From NCBI GenBank assembly GCA_014896295.1, contig JADBKR010000008.1, positions 708,745 through 772,744 on the forward strand: 64,000 nucleotides of DNA, written 5' to 3'. The stretch is from Limnochordaceae bacterium. Its GTDB lineage: Bacteria; Bacillota; Limnochordia; Limnochordales; Geochordaceae. Of the stretch, positions 49,464-58,397 are shown piece by piece. The notes beneath the pieces are model-generated. The model did no database searches. It was not told the origin of the DNA and saw only the letters and a list, made by a program, of their open reading frames with translations. The stretch's first letter is position 1. Each line of letters opens with the position of its first letter. The translations under genes were made by a program, and so were the position numbers.

Positions 49464-51056
49464 ATGCACGCTGCAGCCTCCGAGACGGGCCAGCCTTACT
49501 GGCTGCTCATGAAGGGGATCTCGAAGAGCTTCCCCGGGGTAAAGGCCCTCGACGACGTGGACTTCGAAGTGGCGCCGGGCGAAGTGGTCGGGCTGGTCGG
49601 CGAAAACGGCGCCGGCAAGTCGACGCTGCTCAAGATCCTGAGCGGGGCTTACCGCCGCGACGCCGGAAGCATTTACGTGGCGGGCCGGCCCGTGGAGATC
49701 CAGGATCCCAACCACGCGCGCCAGCTCGGCATCGCGACCATCTACCAGGAGTTCAACCTCGCGCCCAACCGGGACGTGAGCGCCAACGTCTTCCTCGGGC
49801 GGGAGATGCGGCGCGGCGGGTGGGCGGGCTGGCTCGGGCTGGTCGATGCCGCATCCATGCGGCGGCGGGCCCGCGAGGTGCTCGACGGCTTGGGGGTGCC
49901 GCTCGACCCGGGGGCCGTGGTCGGCCGGCTGTCCGTGGCATACCGCCAGTTTGTCGAGATCGCCAGGGCTCTTGCCTTCGAGTCGAGGCTGGTGGTCATG
50001 GACGAACCGACGGCCTCCTTGGGCCAGGAGGACGTGCGGCGCCTCATGGACGTGATCCGGGCGCTGGCGGCGAGGGGCATCGGCGTGGTCTTCGTCAGCC
50101 ACCGGCTCGAAGAGGTGCTGGCCATCGCCCACCGGGTCGTGGTGTTGCGGGACGGCCGCCGGGTGGGGCAGATGGCGGCCAGGGACGCCACGGTGGAGGC
50201 TCTGGTACGCCTGATGGTGGGGCGGGAGGTGGAAGAGCGCGGAGCCGGTCGCCGCAGTACCGTGGGCGAGGCCACGGGCGTAGCGCCGCAACCGGCCAAA
50301 TCCGCCCCTCTGCTCGAGGTGCGGGCACTGAGCCGCGCCGGCGTCGTCGAGAACGTGAGCTTTACGCTCCGCGGCGGCGAGATCCTCGGGGTGGCCGGCC
50401 TGATGGGAGCGGGGCGCACCGAGATGGTGCGGCTGCTGGCGGGCGCCGACCGGCCGACCGGCGGCGAGATCCGCCTGGAGGGCAGGCCCCTTGCCATCCG
50501 CTCTCCGGCCGACGCCATCCGGGCCGGGATCATGCTCGTGCCCGAGGATCGCCAGAACCAGGGGCTCATCCTCAAGCTGCCGGTGCTCGAAAACATCGCG
50601 TTACCCTCCCTCGATCGGTTGAGCCGCGCCAGGGGCTTCGTGGTCAACCGGCGCGCGCTCGCCCGGATGGCAGAGACGCAAGTGCAGCGCCTGCGCATCC
50701 GGACCTCGGGGCTTTCGCAGAAGACCATGTTCTTGTCCGGGGGCAACCAGCAGAAGGTGGTCCTGGCCCGCTGGTTGGCCCAGGAGCCCAAAGTGCTCAT
50801 CCTGGACGAACCGACCCGGGGCATCGACGTGGGCACCAAGGCAGAGGTGCACGAGCTCATCAGGGCGCTGGCCAGGAGAGGGATTGGCGTGATCATGGTC
50901 TCCTCCGAACTGCCGGAGATCCTGGCGCTGTCCGATCGGGTGCTGGTCATGCACCGGGGACGGGTGGCCGGCCTGTTGGATCGGGCGGAGGCCACCCAGG
51001 AGCGCATCATGTGGATGGCCACGGGACATCGAGCGGTGGCGGCCGGAAGGGTGTAG
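49464..51056 (+). CDS. Sugar ABC transporter ATP-binding protein (RbsA type, fused duplicate)
   Basis: ATPase of 530 residues made of two ABC domains. Domain one has Walker A GENGAGKST at 46-54, Walker B LVVMDEPTASLGQ and switch VSHR. Domain two has the degenerate GLMGAGRTEMVRLL in place of Walker A, as in RbsA/MglA, with signature FLSGGNQQKVVLARWL and VLILDEPTRGIDVGTKAEVH. It energises the import of the sugar bound by the upstream protein. Confidence 0.95.
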   Translation: MHAAASETGQPYWLLMKGISKSFPGVKALDDVDFEVAPGEVVGLVGENGAGKSTLLKILSGAYRRDAGSIYVAGRPVEIQDPNHARQLGIATIYQEFNLAPNRDVSANVFLGREMRRGGWAGWLGLVDAASMRRRAREVLDGLGVPLDPGAVVGRLSVAYRQFVEIARALAFESRLVVMDEPTASLGQEDVRRLMDVIRALAARGIGVVFVSHRLEEVLAIAHRVVVLRDGRRVGQMAARDATVEALVRLMVGREVEERGAGRRSTVGEATGVAPQPAKSAPLLEVRALSRAGVVENVSFTLRGGEILGVAGLMGAGRTEMVRLLAGADRPTGGEIRLEGRPLAIRSPADAIRAGIMLVPEDRQNQGLILKLPVLENIALPSLDRLSRARGFVVNRRALARMAETQVQRLRIRTSGLSQKTMFLSGGNQQKVVLARWLAQEPKVLILDEPTRGIDVGTKAEVHELIRALARRGIGVIMVSSELPEILALSDRVLVMHRGRVAGLLDRAEATQERIMWMATGHRAVAAGRV

Positions 51057-51062
51057 CGAGGC

Positions 51063-52049
51063 ATGATGGAACGTACGGCCAAGGTCGAAGACGTTTCCCC
51101 GGCCCGGCGGGCGGTGGCCGGCATCCGGATGCAGGAAGTGGGCATCCTCGCGATCCTGCTGGTGATGTCGGCGCTGCTCGCCATCCGGGCGCCGCAGTTT
51201 CTCACCAGTACCAACATCTTCAACGTCTTGCGGGCCTTTTCGTGGATCGCCATCGCGGCCTTCGGCGAGGCGCTGGTGATCATCACCGCCGGGATCGACC
51301 TGTCGGTGGGCTCGGTCATGGCGGTCGCAGGGCTGGCCTCTGCGATGATGCTCACGGCGGGGCACTCGACGCCGCTGGCGGTCGTGGCGGGGTTGCTGAC
51401 GGGGCTGTTCGTCGGGGCGGTCAACGGAGCGCTCATCTCGTGGGGGCGGCTGGCTCCGTTCATTGCGACCCTGGGCACCATGAGCATCGCGCGGGGCTTC
51501 GCCTACGGGCTGACCGGAGGCTGGCCCGTGCGGGGCCTGCCGGCATCGTTCAACTTTCTCGGGCAATACGACCTCCCCGTGGGGCCGTGGAAGGTGCCGC
51601 TTCCCGTCATTTTCATGCTGCTGCTCGCCGTCATGGCCCACTTCTTCCTCAACCGGTCCGTCTGGGGCTACCGCATCTACGCCGTGGGAGGCAACGAGCA
51701 GGCGTCGGCGCTGGCCGGGGTCAACGTCCGGCGGATCAAGCTCCTGGTCTACTCGTTGAGCGGTCTGCTGGCGGGCGTCGGCGGCATCCTCATGACGGCG
51801 CGGCTCGGGGTGGCGGCGCCCACGGCAGGGCTCGGCTACGAGCTGGACGTGATCGCCGCGGCCGTCATCGGGGGCACCAGCCTGATGGGCGGCGAGGGTA
51901 CCATCCTGGGGGTGCTCATCGGCGCGGCCATCATGCAGGTCATCCGCAACGGCCTCGTGCTGATGGGCTTCCCCGCCTACTGGCAGCCGGCGGCGATCGG
52001 CGCGGTCATCATCGTCGCCATCATGATCGACCAGCTCCGCCGGAGGTGA
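51063..52049 (+). CDS. Sugar ABC transporter permease (RbsC type)
   Basis: Permease of 328 residues with about ten helices. The family signatures [20 protein letters not shown] and [20 protein letters not shown] are present, and the C-terminal [20 protein letters not shown] is canonical. The cytoplasmic N-terminus starts [10 protein letters not shown]. It lies six bases after the ATPase gene and ends the operon. A hairpin follows. Confidence 0.95.
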   Translation: MMERTAKVEDVSPARRAVAGIRMQEVGILAILLVMSALLAIRAPQFLTSTNIFNVLRAFSWIAIAAFGEALVIITAGIDLSVGSVMAVAGLASAMMLTAGHSTPLAVVAGLLTGLFVGAVNGALISWGRLAPFIATLGTMSIARGFAYGLTGGWPVRGLPASFNFLGQYDLPVGPWKVPLPVIFMLLLAVMAHFFLNRSVWGYRIYAVGGNEQASALAGVNVRRIKLLVYSLSGLLAGVGGILMTARLGVAAPTAGLGYELDVIAAAVIGGTSLMGGEGTILGVLIGAAIMQVIRNGLVLMGFPAYWQPAAIGAVIIVAIMIDQLRRR

Positions 52050-52058
52050 CGGCCCCAT

Positions 52059-52086
52059 CCGGCAGAGGTCCGGCGGCGTCTGCCGG
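52059..52086 (+). terminator. Hairpin after the sugar importer operon
   Basis: CCGGCAGA, a 12-base loop and TCTGCCGG begin 10 bases after the permease stop. It lacks a U-tract but is well placed to mark the end of the operon and the left border of the accessory island. Confidence 0.4.
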
Positions 52087-52376
52087 TGTCAGGACCGCTG
52101 CTCCTTCTGGATCACGCACAGTTGTTCGAATGTCCCGCCGCCTGCGGGCTATACCGTCTGCCCGACCAGCCGATTGCCGAGCATCGCAGCCTCGCCATCG
52201 CGGCCCGGGCGGTGCGGCACGGCGTGGATCGAGACGCATGCCGTGGACGGGCACACGGTCCGGGTCTACGGCGTTGCCAAGGCGCTGGCCGACCTCTTCA
52301 AGTACCGGAACAAGGTCGGTCTCCATATGGCGCTGGAAGCCCTGCGTGAAGCCTGGCACGAGCGCCGCTTCGATAG
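52086..52376 (+). pseudogene. Remnant of an AbiEi-type antitoxin (type IV toxin-antitoxin)
   Basis: Two pieces in different frames match the AbiEi antitoxin family in order. The first, CGLYRLPDQPIAEHRSLAIA, corresponds to the end of the N-terminal winged helix. The second, WIETHAVDGHTVRVYGVAKA then LADLFKYRNKVGLHMALEAL, matches the conserved C-terminal IETH...KTVADCFKYRNKIGLDVALEAL region. About 55 central residues are deleted at the junction near 52225-52230, and both ends are lost. No AbiEii toxin gene is adjacent. This is a scar of a defence or addiction module at the left edge of the island. Confidence 0.7.
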
Positions 52377-52665
52377 CCCGAAAGGGCCTGCACACGCATC
52401 GGTGAACCACGGTTTTTACCTGTACGGTGCGCCCAGGCGTGAACCGTGATACCTGGCCAGAGCTTCCACCCATGAGCACCTTGTAGCTGGCAACAGCACG
52501 GTCCCACCCGCCCGGTTCGGCCCGACAGCCACAGCCCTGGAGATGAGGCTGTGCGCCGCGACCTCCGTGCCCTGGTTCGCTCACGGCCCGCTTTCGCCGG
52601 GCTGACAGAAGGAGCCGCGGGCGGCGCGGCCGAACCGACCCGGCGGTGCGGGACGAGAGGAACGA
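52377..52665. other. Non-coding gap
   Basis: No convincing gene, promoter or repeat was found between the AbiEi remnant and the DUF72 gene. The stretch contains short open frames without family likeness and is probably eroded sequence from the same insertion. Confidence 0.5.
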
Positions 52666-53463
52666 ATGGCGCAGACCACGGGCCCAGTCCAACCCGCGAC
52701 AGCACTGGGCCAGCCGGGCCGCCTGTGGCTGGGCACCTCGGGGTTCAACTACCCCCACTGGCGGGGCCGCTTCTACCCGGCGGACCTCCCCCCTTCTCGC
52801 TGGCTGGCCTTCTACGCCAGACACTTCGCCGCCGTCGAACTCAACGTGACGTTCTACCGGCTGCCCACGGCCGAGGCGTTTTCCCGGTGGGCCGAAAGCG
52901 TGCCGGAGAGCTTTCGGTTCGTGCTGAAGGGCAGCCTCTTCATCACGCACATCAAGCACCTCAGCGGTTGCGAAGACCCCCTGGGTCAGCTTCTCGAGCG
53001 GGCGTCGAGGCTCGGCGGGCGCCTGGAAGCGATCGTGTGGCAGCTCCCGCCCCGGTTTTCCGTAAACGTCGGAAGGCTCGAGGCCTTTCTCGAGCTCCTG
53101 AGACGGCACCCGCTGGCGGGAAGGGTTCGACACGCGTTCGAGTTTCGGGACGAATCATGGTTCGAGGCGCTGGTGATGCAACTGCTGGCGCAGCACAATG
53201 CCGCGGTCGTCATGGCCGACTGGCCGTTCCGGGACAGGAAGGTGGAGCCGACGGCGAACTGGGTCTATATCCGCCGCCACGGGCCGGGCGCGCCTTACGC
53301 CGACAGCTACCCCGAACGGATGCTGGCAGCCGACGCACGGGCGATCCGGGAGTGGCTCCAGGCGGGGCGGGACGTGTTCTGCTTTTTCAACAACGACGTG
53401 GGCGGGCATGCCGCCTACGACGCGCTCCGCCTGCGCGAGCTGGTCGCGGCGCACCGTCAGTGA
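52666..53463 (+). CDS. DUF72 (YecE-like) protein
   Basis: TIM-barrel protein of 265 residues. The DUF72 hallmarks are RLWLGTSGFNYPHWRGRFYP, FAAVELNVTFYRLPTAEAFS, FVLKGSLFITHIKHLSGCED, VWQLPPRFSVNVGRLEAFL and HAFEFRDESWFE, ending with FCFFNNDVGGHAAYDA. The family is widespread and has no settled biochemical role. ATG start behind GAGAGGAA. It sits alone on the island, and its codon use is like the chromosome, so it may be older than the genes to its right. Confidence 0.92.
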   Translation: MAQTTGPVQPATALGQPGRLWLGTSGFNYPHWRGRFYPADLPPSRWLAFYARHFAAVELNVTFYRLPTAEAFSRWAESVPESFRFVLKGSLFITHIKHLSGCEDPLGQLLERASRLGGRLEAIVWQLPPRFSVNVGRLEAFLELLRRHPLAGRVRHAFEFRDESWFEALVMQLLAQHNAAVVMADWPFRDRKVEPTANWVYIRRHGPGAPYADSYPERMLAADARAIREWLQAGRDVFCFFNNDVGGHAAYDALRLRELVAAHRQ

Positions 53464-53801
53464 ACCCGGCATCCACGGGATCCCATTCACGGCGAATCAC
53501 GAATCGCGGGCATATCGGCTGTTCCTGTCGGCTGGGTTGCCCACCGCAGGGGTCGCACCCTGTTGTCGTCAGGACGGCGACAGGCTGAACGCGCGCTCGC
53601 CTTCGACGGGCTGAGCACCTCTACGTGCAAGCTCCGCGCCCTGTCGTGTCAGCAAGGGGGCGGATCCGCCGGCTTTAGGGTGAGCAAAACCTCAAGACCC
53701 CTGAAGGAATGGCCACGAACCTGTCGAATGCCTGTTCGGGGCCGCCGACGAGGTGGTGTCATTGCTATTGCCTCAGGCTTGTGAATGGGGGAGAAGAGGC
53801 A
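53464..53801. other. Non-coding gap upstream of tcmP
   Basis: This 338-base stretch shows no recognisable gene. Short frames reading into tcmP from 53709 have an unusual Cys-rich start and no family likeness. GGGGGAG at about 53786 is the ribosome site for tcmP. No clear -35/-10 pair was found. Confidence 0.5.
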
Positions 53802-54920
53802 GTGCCGGATGCCGACGAGCGCTACTGGAGGGAGTACGACGGTCTCCAGTATGCGAAGCACGTCATTCTCCGGGAATACCTTGGGGGGTGGTTTCCGAAA
53901 CTGTCCCTCGGTGGAGCGCCATACATGCTCTATGTCGACTGCCACGCTGGGCGAGGGCGTCACAGCGACCCGGCGCGGCACCCAGGTTCCCCTCTGGTCG
54001 CGCTCCACGGCTTACTCAACCATCGCGCTTTCAGCCGGATGACCGAGCGCACTCGCTTCGTCTTCGTCTTCTTCGAGAGGGACGAGACCAGCGCACGCTC
54101 CCTGCAGGCTGAGCTCGCTGGAGTGTCGCTGCACCCGAGTGTGTCGATACATCGCTTCACCGGTGACTACGAGGGCCACCTGCGGCCCATCCTTGCCCGC
54201 TTGCAGGCCAAGCGTCGTCGCCTTCCTCCTGCGTTCTTCTTCCTGGATCCGTTTGGGTTTGATCTGTCGATGGAGCTAGTGAATCGGCTCCTGGAGGAGC
54301 CTCACGCCGAGGTTCTCGTGACTTTCATGCTCCGGTATGTGACGCTCGCAGCTCTGCGAGACGGGGGTCACGCCACGCGTCTGGACAAGCTTTTTGGGTG
54401 CACCGAGTGGCGAGAGGCGAGGGCGCGGGATGACTTCATCGAAAGAAGCACCTTCCTGATCCGCTTGTTCGCTGCTCAGTTGAAGGCGCGTTGGGTATCG
54501 TACATCGTAATGAGAGCAAAGAATGGCACGACCAAGTATGTGCTGTTTCATGCAACAAGTCACCCGGCTGGACGCCGCCTTATGAAAGACGTGCTCTGGA
54601 AAGTCGACCCTTTTCCGGCCGGACATTTTGCGGCCTGGGAGTCTAGAGTCCCCGGCCAAGAAATCCTGCTCAAGGGGGCTAGCCCCGACCTGCGTCCCTT
54701 GCGAGCAGCCTTGCTTCGCGATTTCGCAGGCCGTCGGGTCGCGCACCGGGAGCTAAAGGAGTGGTTGCTTGACTTGATGTACAGAGAGCCTCACCTCAAC
54801 ACGGTATTGAGGGAACTGGTGCGAGAAGGGAGTGTTGCTTTGGAGGCGGCCGAGGAAATCCACTTCTCTGCAAACCCGACCTTTCTCTTCCCTGCAAGCC
54901 AACCAGTCGAAGCAGGGTAA
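53802..54920 (+). CDS. tcmP: Three-Cys-motif partner protein TcmP
   Basis: About 372 residues. The family start is recognisable in LQYAKHVILREYLGGWFPKL, YMLYVDCHAGRGRHSD and HPGSPLVALHGLL, the YIDxFAGxG and GSPL pattern of TcmP proteins. RFVFVFFERDE and the motif FFFLDPFGFDLSMELVNRLL follow. The acidic VDCHAG and DPFG motifs suggest a Rossmann, methyltransferase-like core; this is inference. The GTG at 53802 was preferred for its ribosome site; a GTG at 53781 is possible. The gene is clearly less GC-rich than its neighbours and lies 54 bases before the DUF5131 gene, its usual partner. The function is not established. Confidence 0.88.
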   Translation: MPDADERYWREYDGLQYAKHVILREYLGGWFPKLSLGGAPYMLYVDCHAGRGRHSDPARHPGSPLVALHGLLNHRAFSRMTERTRFVFVFFERDETSARSLQAELAGVSLHPSVSIHRFTGDYEGHLRPILARLQAKRRRLPPAFFFLDPFGFDLSMELVNRLLEEPHAEVLVTFMLRYVTLAALRDGGHATRLDKLFGCTEWREARARDDFIERSTFLIRLFAAQLKARWVSYIVMRAKNGTTKYVLFHATSHPAGRRLMKDVLWKVDPFPAGHFAAWESRVPGQEILLKGASPDLRPLRAALLRDFAGRRVAHRELKEWLLDLMYREPHLNTVLRELVREGSVALEAAEEIHFSANPTFLFPASQPVEAG

Positions 54921-54974
54921 GTCGACGTTGAGCGACAGCGACACTGTGCAAGCGTCAAGGAGGTATGGGCGGCG

Positions 54975-55697
54975 GTGGGGGCACAGACCAGGATCGAGTG
55001 GACTCAGGCGACGTGGAACCCCGTCACGGGATGCAGTAAAGTGAGTCCCGGCTGCAAGAACTGTTACGCTGCCCGCTTTGCGGAGCGCCTGCAGAAAGCA
55101 GGGCACCCCCGCTACCAGAACGGGTTCACGGTCACCCTGCACTGGGATTTGCTCGACCTTCCCTTGCAGTGGAAGCGGCCCCGCCTCATCTTCGTCAATT
55201 CCATGAGCGACCTCTTCCATGAGCGAGTACCGGAAACATTCATCCGAAGCGTGTTTTCGGTGATCTGCCGGGCATCCCACCATACGTTTCAAGTGCTGAC
55301 CAAACGAGCCGAAAGACTGGCGGCGCTGGGGCCGTCCCTTCCGTGGCCCGAAAACGTGTGGGTGGGGGTAAGCATAGAAAATCAGAGCTATGTGTGGCGA
55401 GCAGACCTCTTAAGGACCATCCCGGCCGCCGTCCGCTTTCTTTCCATCGAGCCTCTCCTGGGGCCCATCACGGACCTTGACCTAACGGGAATCGGGTGGG
55501 TCATCGTAGGAGGGGAGTCTGGTCCGGGTGCCCGGCCTGTCCACGTGCAGTGGGTTCGGGACCTTCGCGATCTCTGTGAGCGGAACGGGGTCCCGTTCTT
55601 CTTCAAACAGTGGGGAGGTGTAAGAAGAACGCGAGCAGGCCGTGTGCTCGACGGCCGGGAATGGACCGAGATGCCTGCAACGGCTACAATGGGGTGA
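54975..55697 (+). CDS. Three-Cys-motif protein (DUF5131, phage Gp37/Gp68 family)
   Basis: Protein of 240 residues. The N-terminus [20 protein letters not shown] leads into PGCKNCYA, giving the three-Cys motif C20-x6-C27-x2-C30, which probably holds an iron-sulfur cluster in a radical-SAM-like barrel. Other family marks are [66 protein letters not shown] and FFFKQWGG. Known copies occur in phages and next to tcmP. The reaction is unknown. Start GTG. The less GC-rich codon use matches tcmP and supports joint transfer. Confidence 0.93.
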   Translation: MGAQTRIEWTQATWNPVTGCSKVSPGCKNCYAARFAERLQKAGHPRYQNGFTVTLHWDLLDLPLQWKRPRLIFVNSMSDLFHERVPETFIRSVFSVICRASHHTFQVLTKRAERLAALGPSLPWPENVWVGVSIENQSYVWRADLLRTIPAAVRFLSIEPLLGPITDLDLTGIGWVIVGGESGPGARPVHVQWVRDLRDLCERNGVPFFFKQWGGVRRTRAGRVLDGREWTEMPATATMG

Positions 55698-55893
55698 CCA
55701 ACGCGAAGCCCAGAACGTGCCCGGAGGGAGATGGCCTGGTCTGGCTGGCCTGTCTGCTGCCGGAGTCCGACTTGCACCACCTTGCGATCGGGGATGAAAC
55801 CTATCGGCGGCGAGGGAATAGACGCTCAGGTTCGCTGCGTCGCGCCCGAGGGTCTCACCTAGGCCCTAACGCGTGGCACGGGGCTGAGTGCCT

Positions 55894-57878
55894 TCATGTT
55901 AGCCTCTTCACGTCCACTTGGCCTACGGTCCCGCGATCCTTCGGCTGATGCACGGTTGCTTCGAAGAGCTGGCGTAGGTCTTGCTCGGTTGCATCGCCCG
56001 GGGAGAGCAGCGCGTGGCTCAGTTGGCGCTTTCGGCGGATGAGGTTGTCGAGCTGGACGTCGAAGCTGTACTCTCCGAAGACCGGGTGGATGGCCATCGG
56101 GAAGGAGATATGGACCGGCCGCTCCTGCCCGATACGGTAGACCCGATCGGTGCACTGATCTTCGACCGCCGCGTTCCACCAGCGCGACAGGTGGATGACG
56201 TGGGTGGCCGCCGTGAGCGTCAGCCCGACCCCTCCGGCTCGCGGCGAGAGGATCATGACGTCGAAGCCGTCGCCCTGCTGAAACACATCGACCCGGCGCT
56301 TACGCTGGTCGCCCGCCACTGTGCCGTTGATGAGCAGGGGAGGCTGCGCCAGGCCGTACCGGCGCTGCAGAAGGCCCCGCAAGATGGACTGGAACTCCAG
56401 CGAGTCGACGTACACCAGCGCCCGCTCACCGGCCCGCGCCACCTCGTCCAGCACCCGGATGGCCTCGGCCAGCCTCGCGGACGCGGCAATGTACTCCTCG
56501 TCGCTCATCCCCTCGCCCGGCGGCAGCGGATGGAGCGATAGGCTCCGCAGCTGATGGATTGTCTTAAGCATGCTCTCCCGGTCGCCGCCGGCTCCCCGGG
56601 CGAGACCGACTGCCCTCTTATACCGCTCGGCCTGGACCGGAGGCATGGGGGCCTTGAGCACGTGCTCGTGCTTCGGGGGCAGGCCCTTCAGGTGAGCGCC
56701 CTTGAGGCGGCGCAGCAGCACCTTGGGCCGAGGCGGTGGCTCCGGTTCGTCGTGGTCCACCTTTTGCTTGAGCTCCCGCAGCACGGCCTCGTCCTCGGTC
56801 TGTTCGTACGTGCGGCTAAAGGTCTTGAGGTCTCCCAGCAACGCAGGCTGAACGGTATCGACGATGCACCAGAGGTCGGCCAGCCGGTTTTCCACCGGCG
56901 TGCCGGTCATGGCCAGGGTAAACTCCGCCTGCACGGCCTTGGCCGCCTCCGTCATGAGCGTGCCCGGAGTCTTGATCTTCTGCGCCTCGTCGAAGACGAC
57001 CACCGCCCACCGGACCGCGCCGAAGGAGTGCTGGTAGTCGCGCAGCGTCTCGTACGTGGTGAGCACCCAATCGGCCTCCTGCAGCCGGGCGCGGTCTAGC
57101 ACCGCGCCGCCCGAAGCCAGCTCGGCCCCTCTTGGCAGGCTGCGGGTGCGTCGGATCTCCTGCAGGCCTGCCCCGTACCCCGCAGCAGTAGCCCCAACCC
57201 CGGCGGCTTCAGGTGTCGGTCGTGCTCTGCTTCCCAGTTCTTGAGCAGGCCCGTGGGAGCCACGACCAGCATGGGCGCTCGCTCCACGTACCCGGACTCC
57301 ATCTCCTGCCTGACCCAGGCCAGGAACGCCAGCGCCTGAAGGGTCTTGCCCAACCCCATGTCGTCGGCCAGTAGCGCCCCGTGGCTGCCCCGGATCCAGT
57401 GGGCCCGCAGCCACTCGAAGCCGGCCCGCTGGTGCGGCTTGAGGGTGGAGGCCAAGACCTCCTGGATGTCGGTCTCGCTGGCGCGGTGCTGCCGCGGGGT
57501 GGGGGCGTAGGTGACGTCCTCGAGGTTGTCCGCGATGATCAGGACGAGGCGCTGGCGGGCGCATCTCTCCTGCATCTCCCCTATCGGCCGTTGCGAGGCC
57601 TCCTCAAGGGTGCACACCGCTTCGTACGCCTGGGCCGTTGCCGGAATCTCCTGACCGTTGAAGCTCAGCGAGGCACGCCCGGCAGCCATCGCCTCCTGCA
57701 ACTCCTGGCGGAGCCGGGGAAGTTCCTGTCGCTTCACCGTCACCCTCTGGTCCCCGATCATCACGCCGACCTCCTCGGGTGGCAGCCACGGAGAAGGCGG
57801 CTTGAGGACCCACGGGATCACCTTGGGAGCCCAGAGGCCGATCGCCCGGAAGAACCATTGAGGCGTCGCTCTCGTCAC
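55894..57878 (-). CDS. SNF2-family DEAD/DEAH helicase, frameshifted and probably N-terminally truncated
   Basis: ATP-dependent DNA translocase. The first frame (from GTG 57878) has ASTLKPHQRAGFEWLRAHWI and Walker A GALLADDMGLGKTLQALAFL. Around 57110-57250 the frame changes. The second frame continues with DWVLTTYETLRDYQ, Walker B VVVFDEAQKIK, LAMTGTPVENRLADLW, LINGTVAGDQRKRRVDVFQQ, ILSPRAGGVGLTLTAATHVI and QCTDRVYRIGQERPVHI. As assembled it is about 660 residues, shorter than the 900 or more usual for helicases with this type of N-terminal part (FNGQEIPATAQAYEAV). Such helicases are common in defence systems. It is convergent with the TcmP/DUF5131 pair. Confidence 0.85.
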
Positions 57879-58397
57879 GGAGCTTACCCGCCCCGGCGAT
57901 GGCTATCACTTGTGAGACGTGCGTGCCCTCAAGCTGCTCTCGGGACTGCAGCCACAATTGCGGCAGGAACATTGCGCCGACCCAACCCTCCTCGGCGAGA
58001 CCAGGTTCGGCATGTCTGGGCCGGCCCCTCGTAATCGACCCATTGCCCTAGCTAGACATGGTGAGAGTGGTCGGGCGCCTCTCCTCCTCTGCCCTGTACA
58101 GCGGGTGCGACTCTCCATAGAGCCACGAGTGCTCCGGCGACGGGCCGAGCAGCTTCCTCAGGCGGGCGAGTGCCCGGCAGCTCCACGACGTGACGACCAC
58201 GGGCGCCACTCCCAGGCTGGCCGGACCTGACGGTCGCCAACCCCTCCTCGAGGCGGCAGGAATTTGCTTGCCGAGGTCGAACGCGTCCGGTGAGCACAAA
58301 GGTGCAGCATACAGTTGCATGCAGCACAAATGTGCATCGCCCCATGGCTGGTAGGCCGTCCGTATCTCTGCGACATGAGTGGGAGGCGAAAGGCCCC
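57879..58397. other. Island edge: helicase 5' debris and paired operators of the next operon
   Basis: Minus-strand fragments such as FLPQLWLQSREQLEGTHVSQ and APVVVTSWSCRALARLRKLL lie in changing frames upstream of the helicase and may be its eroded N-terminus; no intact gene is present. At 58294-58305 GCACAAAGGTGC and at 58324-58335 GCACAAATGTGC form two similar dyads 30 bases apart, placed to control the MalF-type operon that begins at 58398. GGGAGGCGAAAGG is the ribosome site of that gene. Confidence 0.55.

Noticed and set aside
52059..52665. Transposon or integrase borders of the accessory island
   Set aside because: No transposase fragments, terminal inverted repeats, target duplications or tRNA attachment site were seen by eye at either edge.
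54975..55697. Reading the Gp37/Gp68 family name as evidence of a prophage
   Set aside because: No capsid, tail, terminase, integrase or lysis genes are nearby; the family also occurs in chromosomes as the TcmP partner.
55610..55948. Open frame between the DUF5131 and helicase genes
   Set aside because: It starts inside DUF5131 in another frame, shows no conserved motif and has no ribosome site.
57919..58230. Plus-strand open frame upstream of the MalF-type gene
   Set aside because: No family likeness and no ribosome site; it overlaps likely helicase debris on the other strand.
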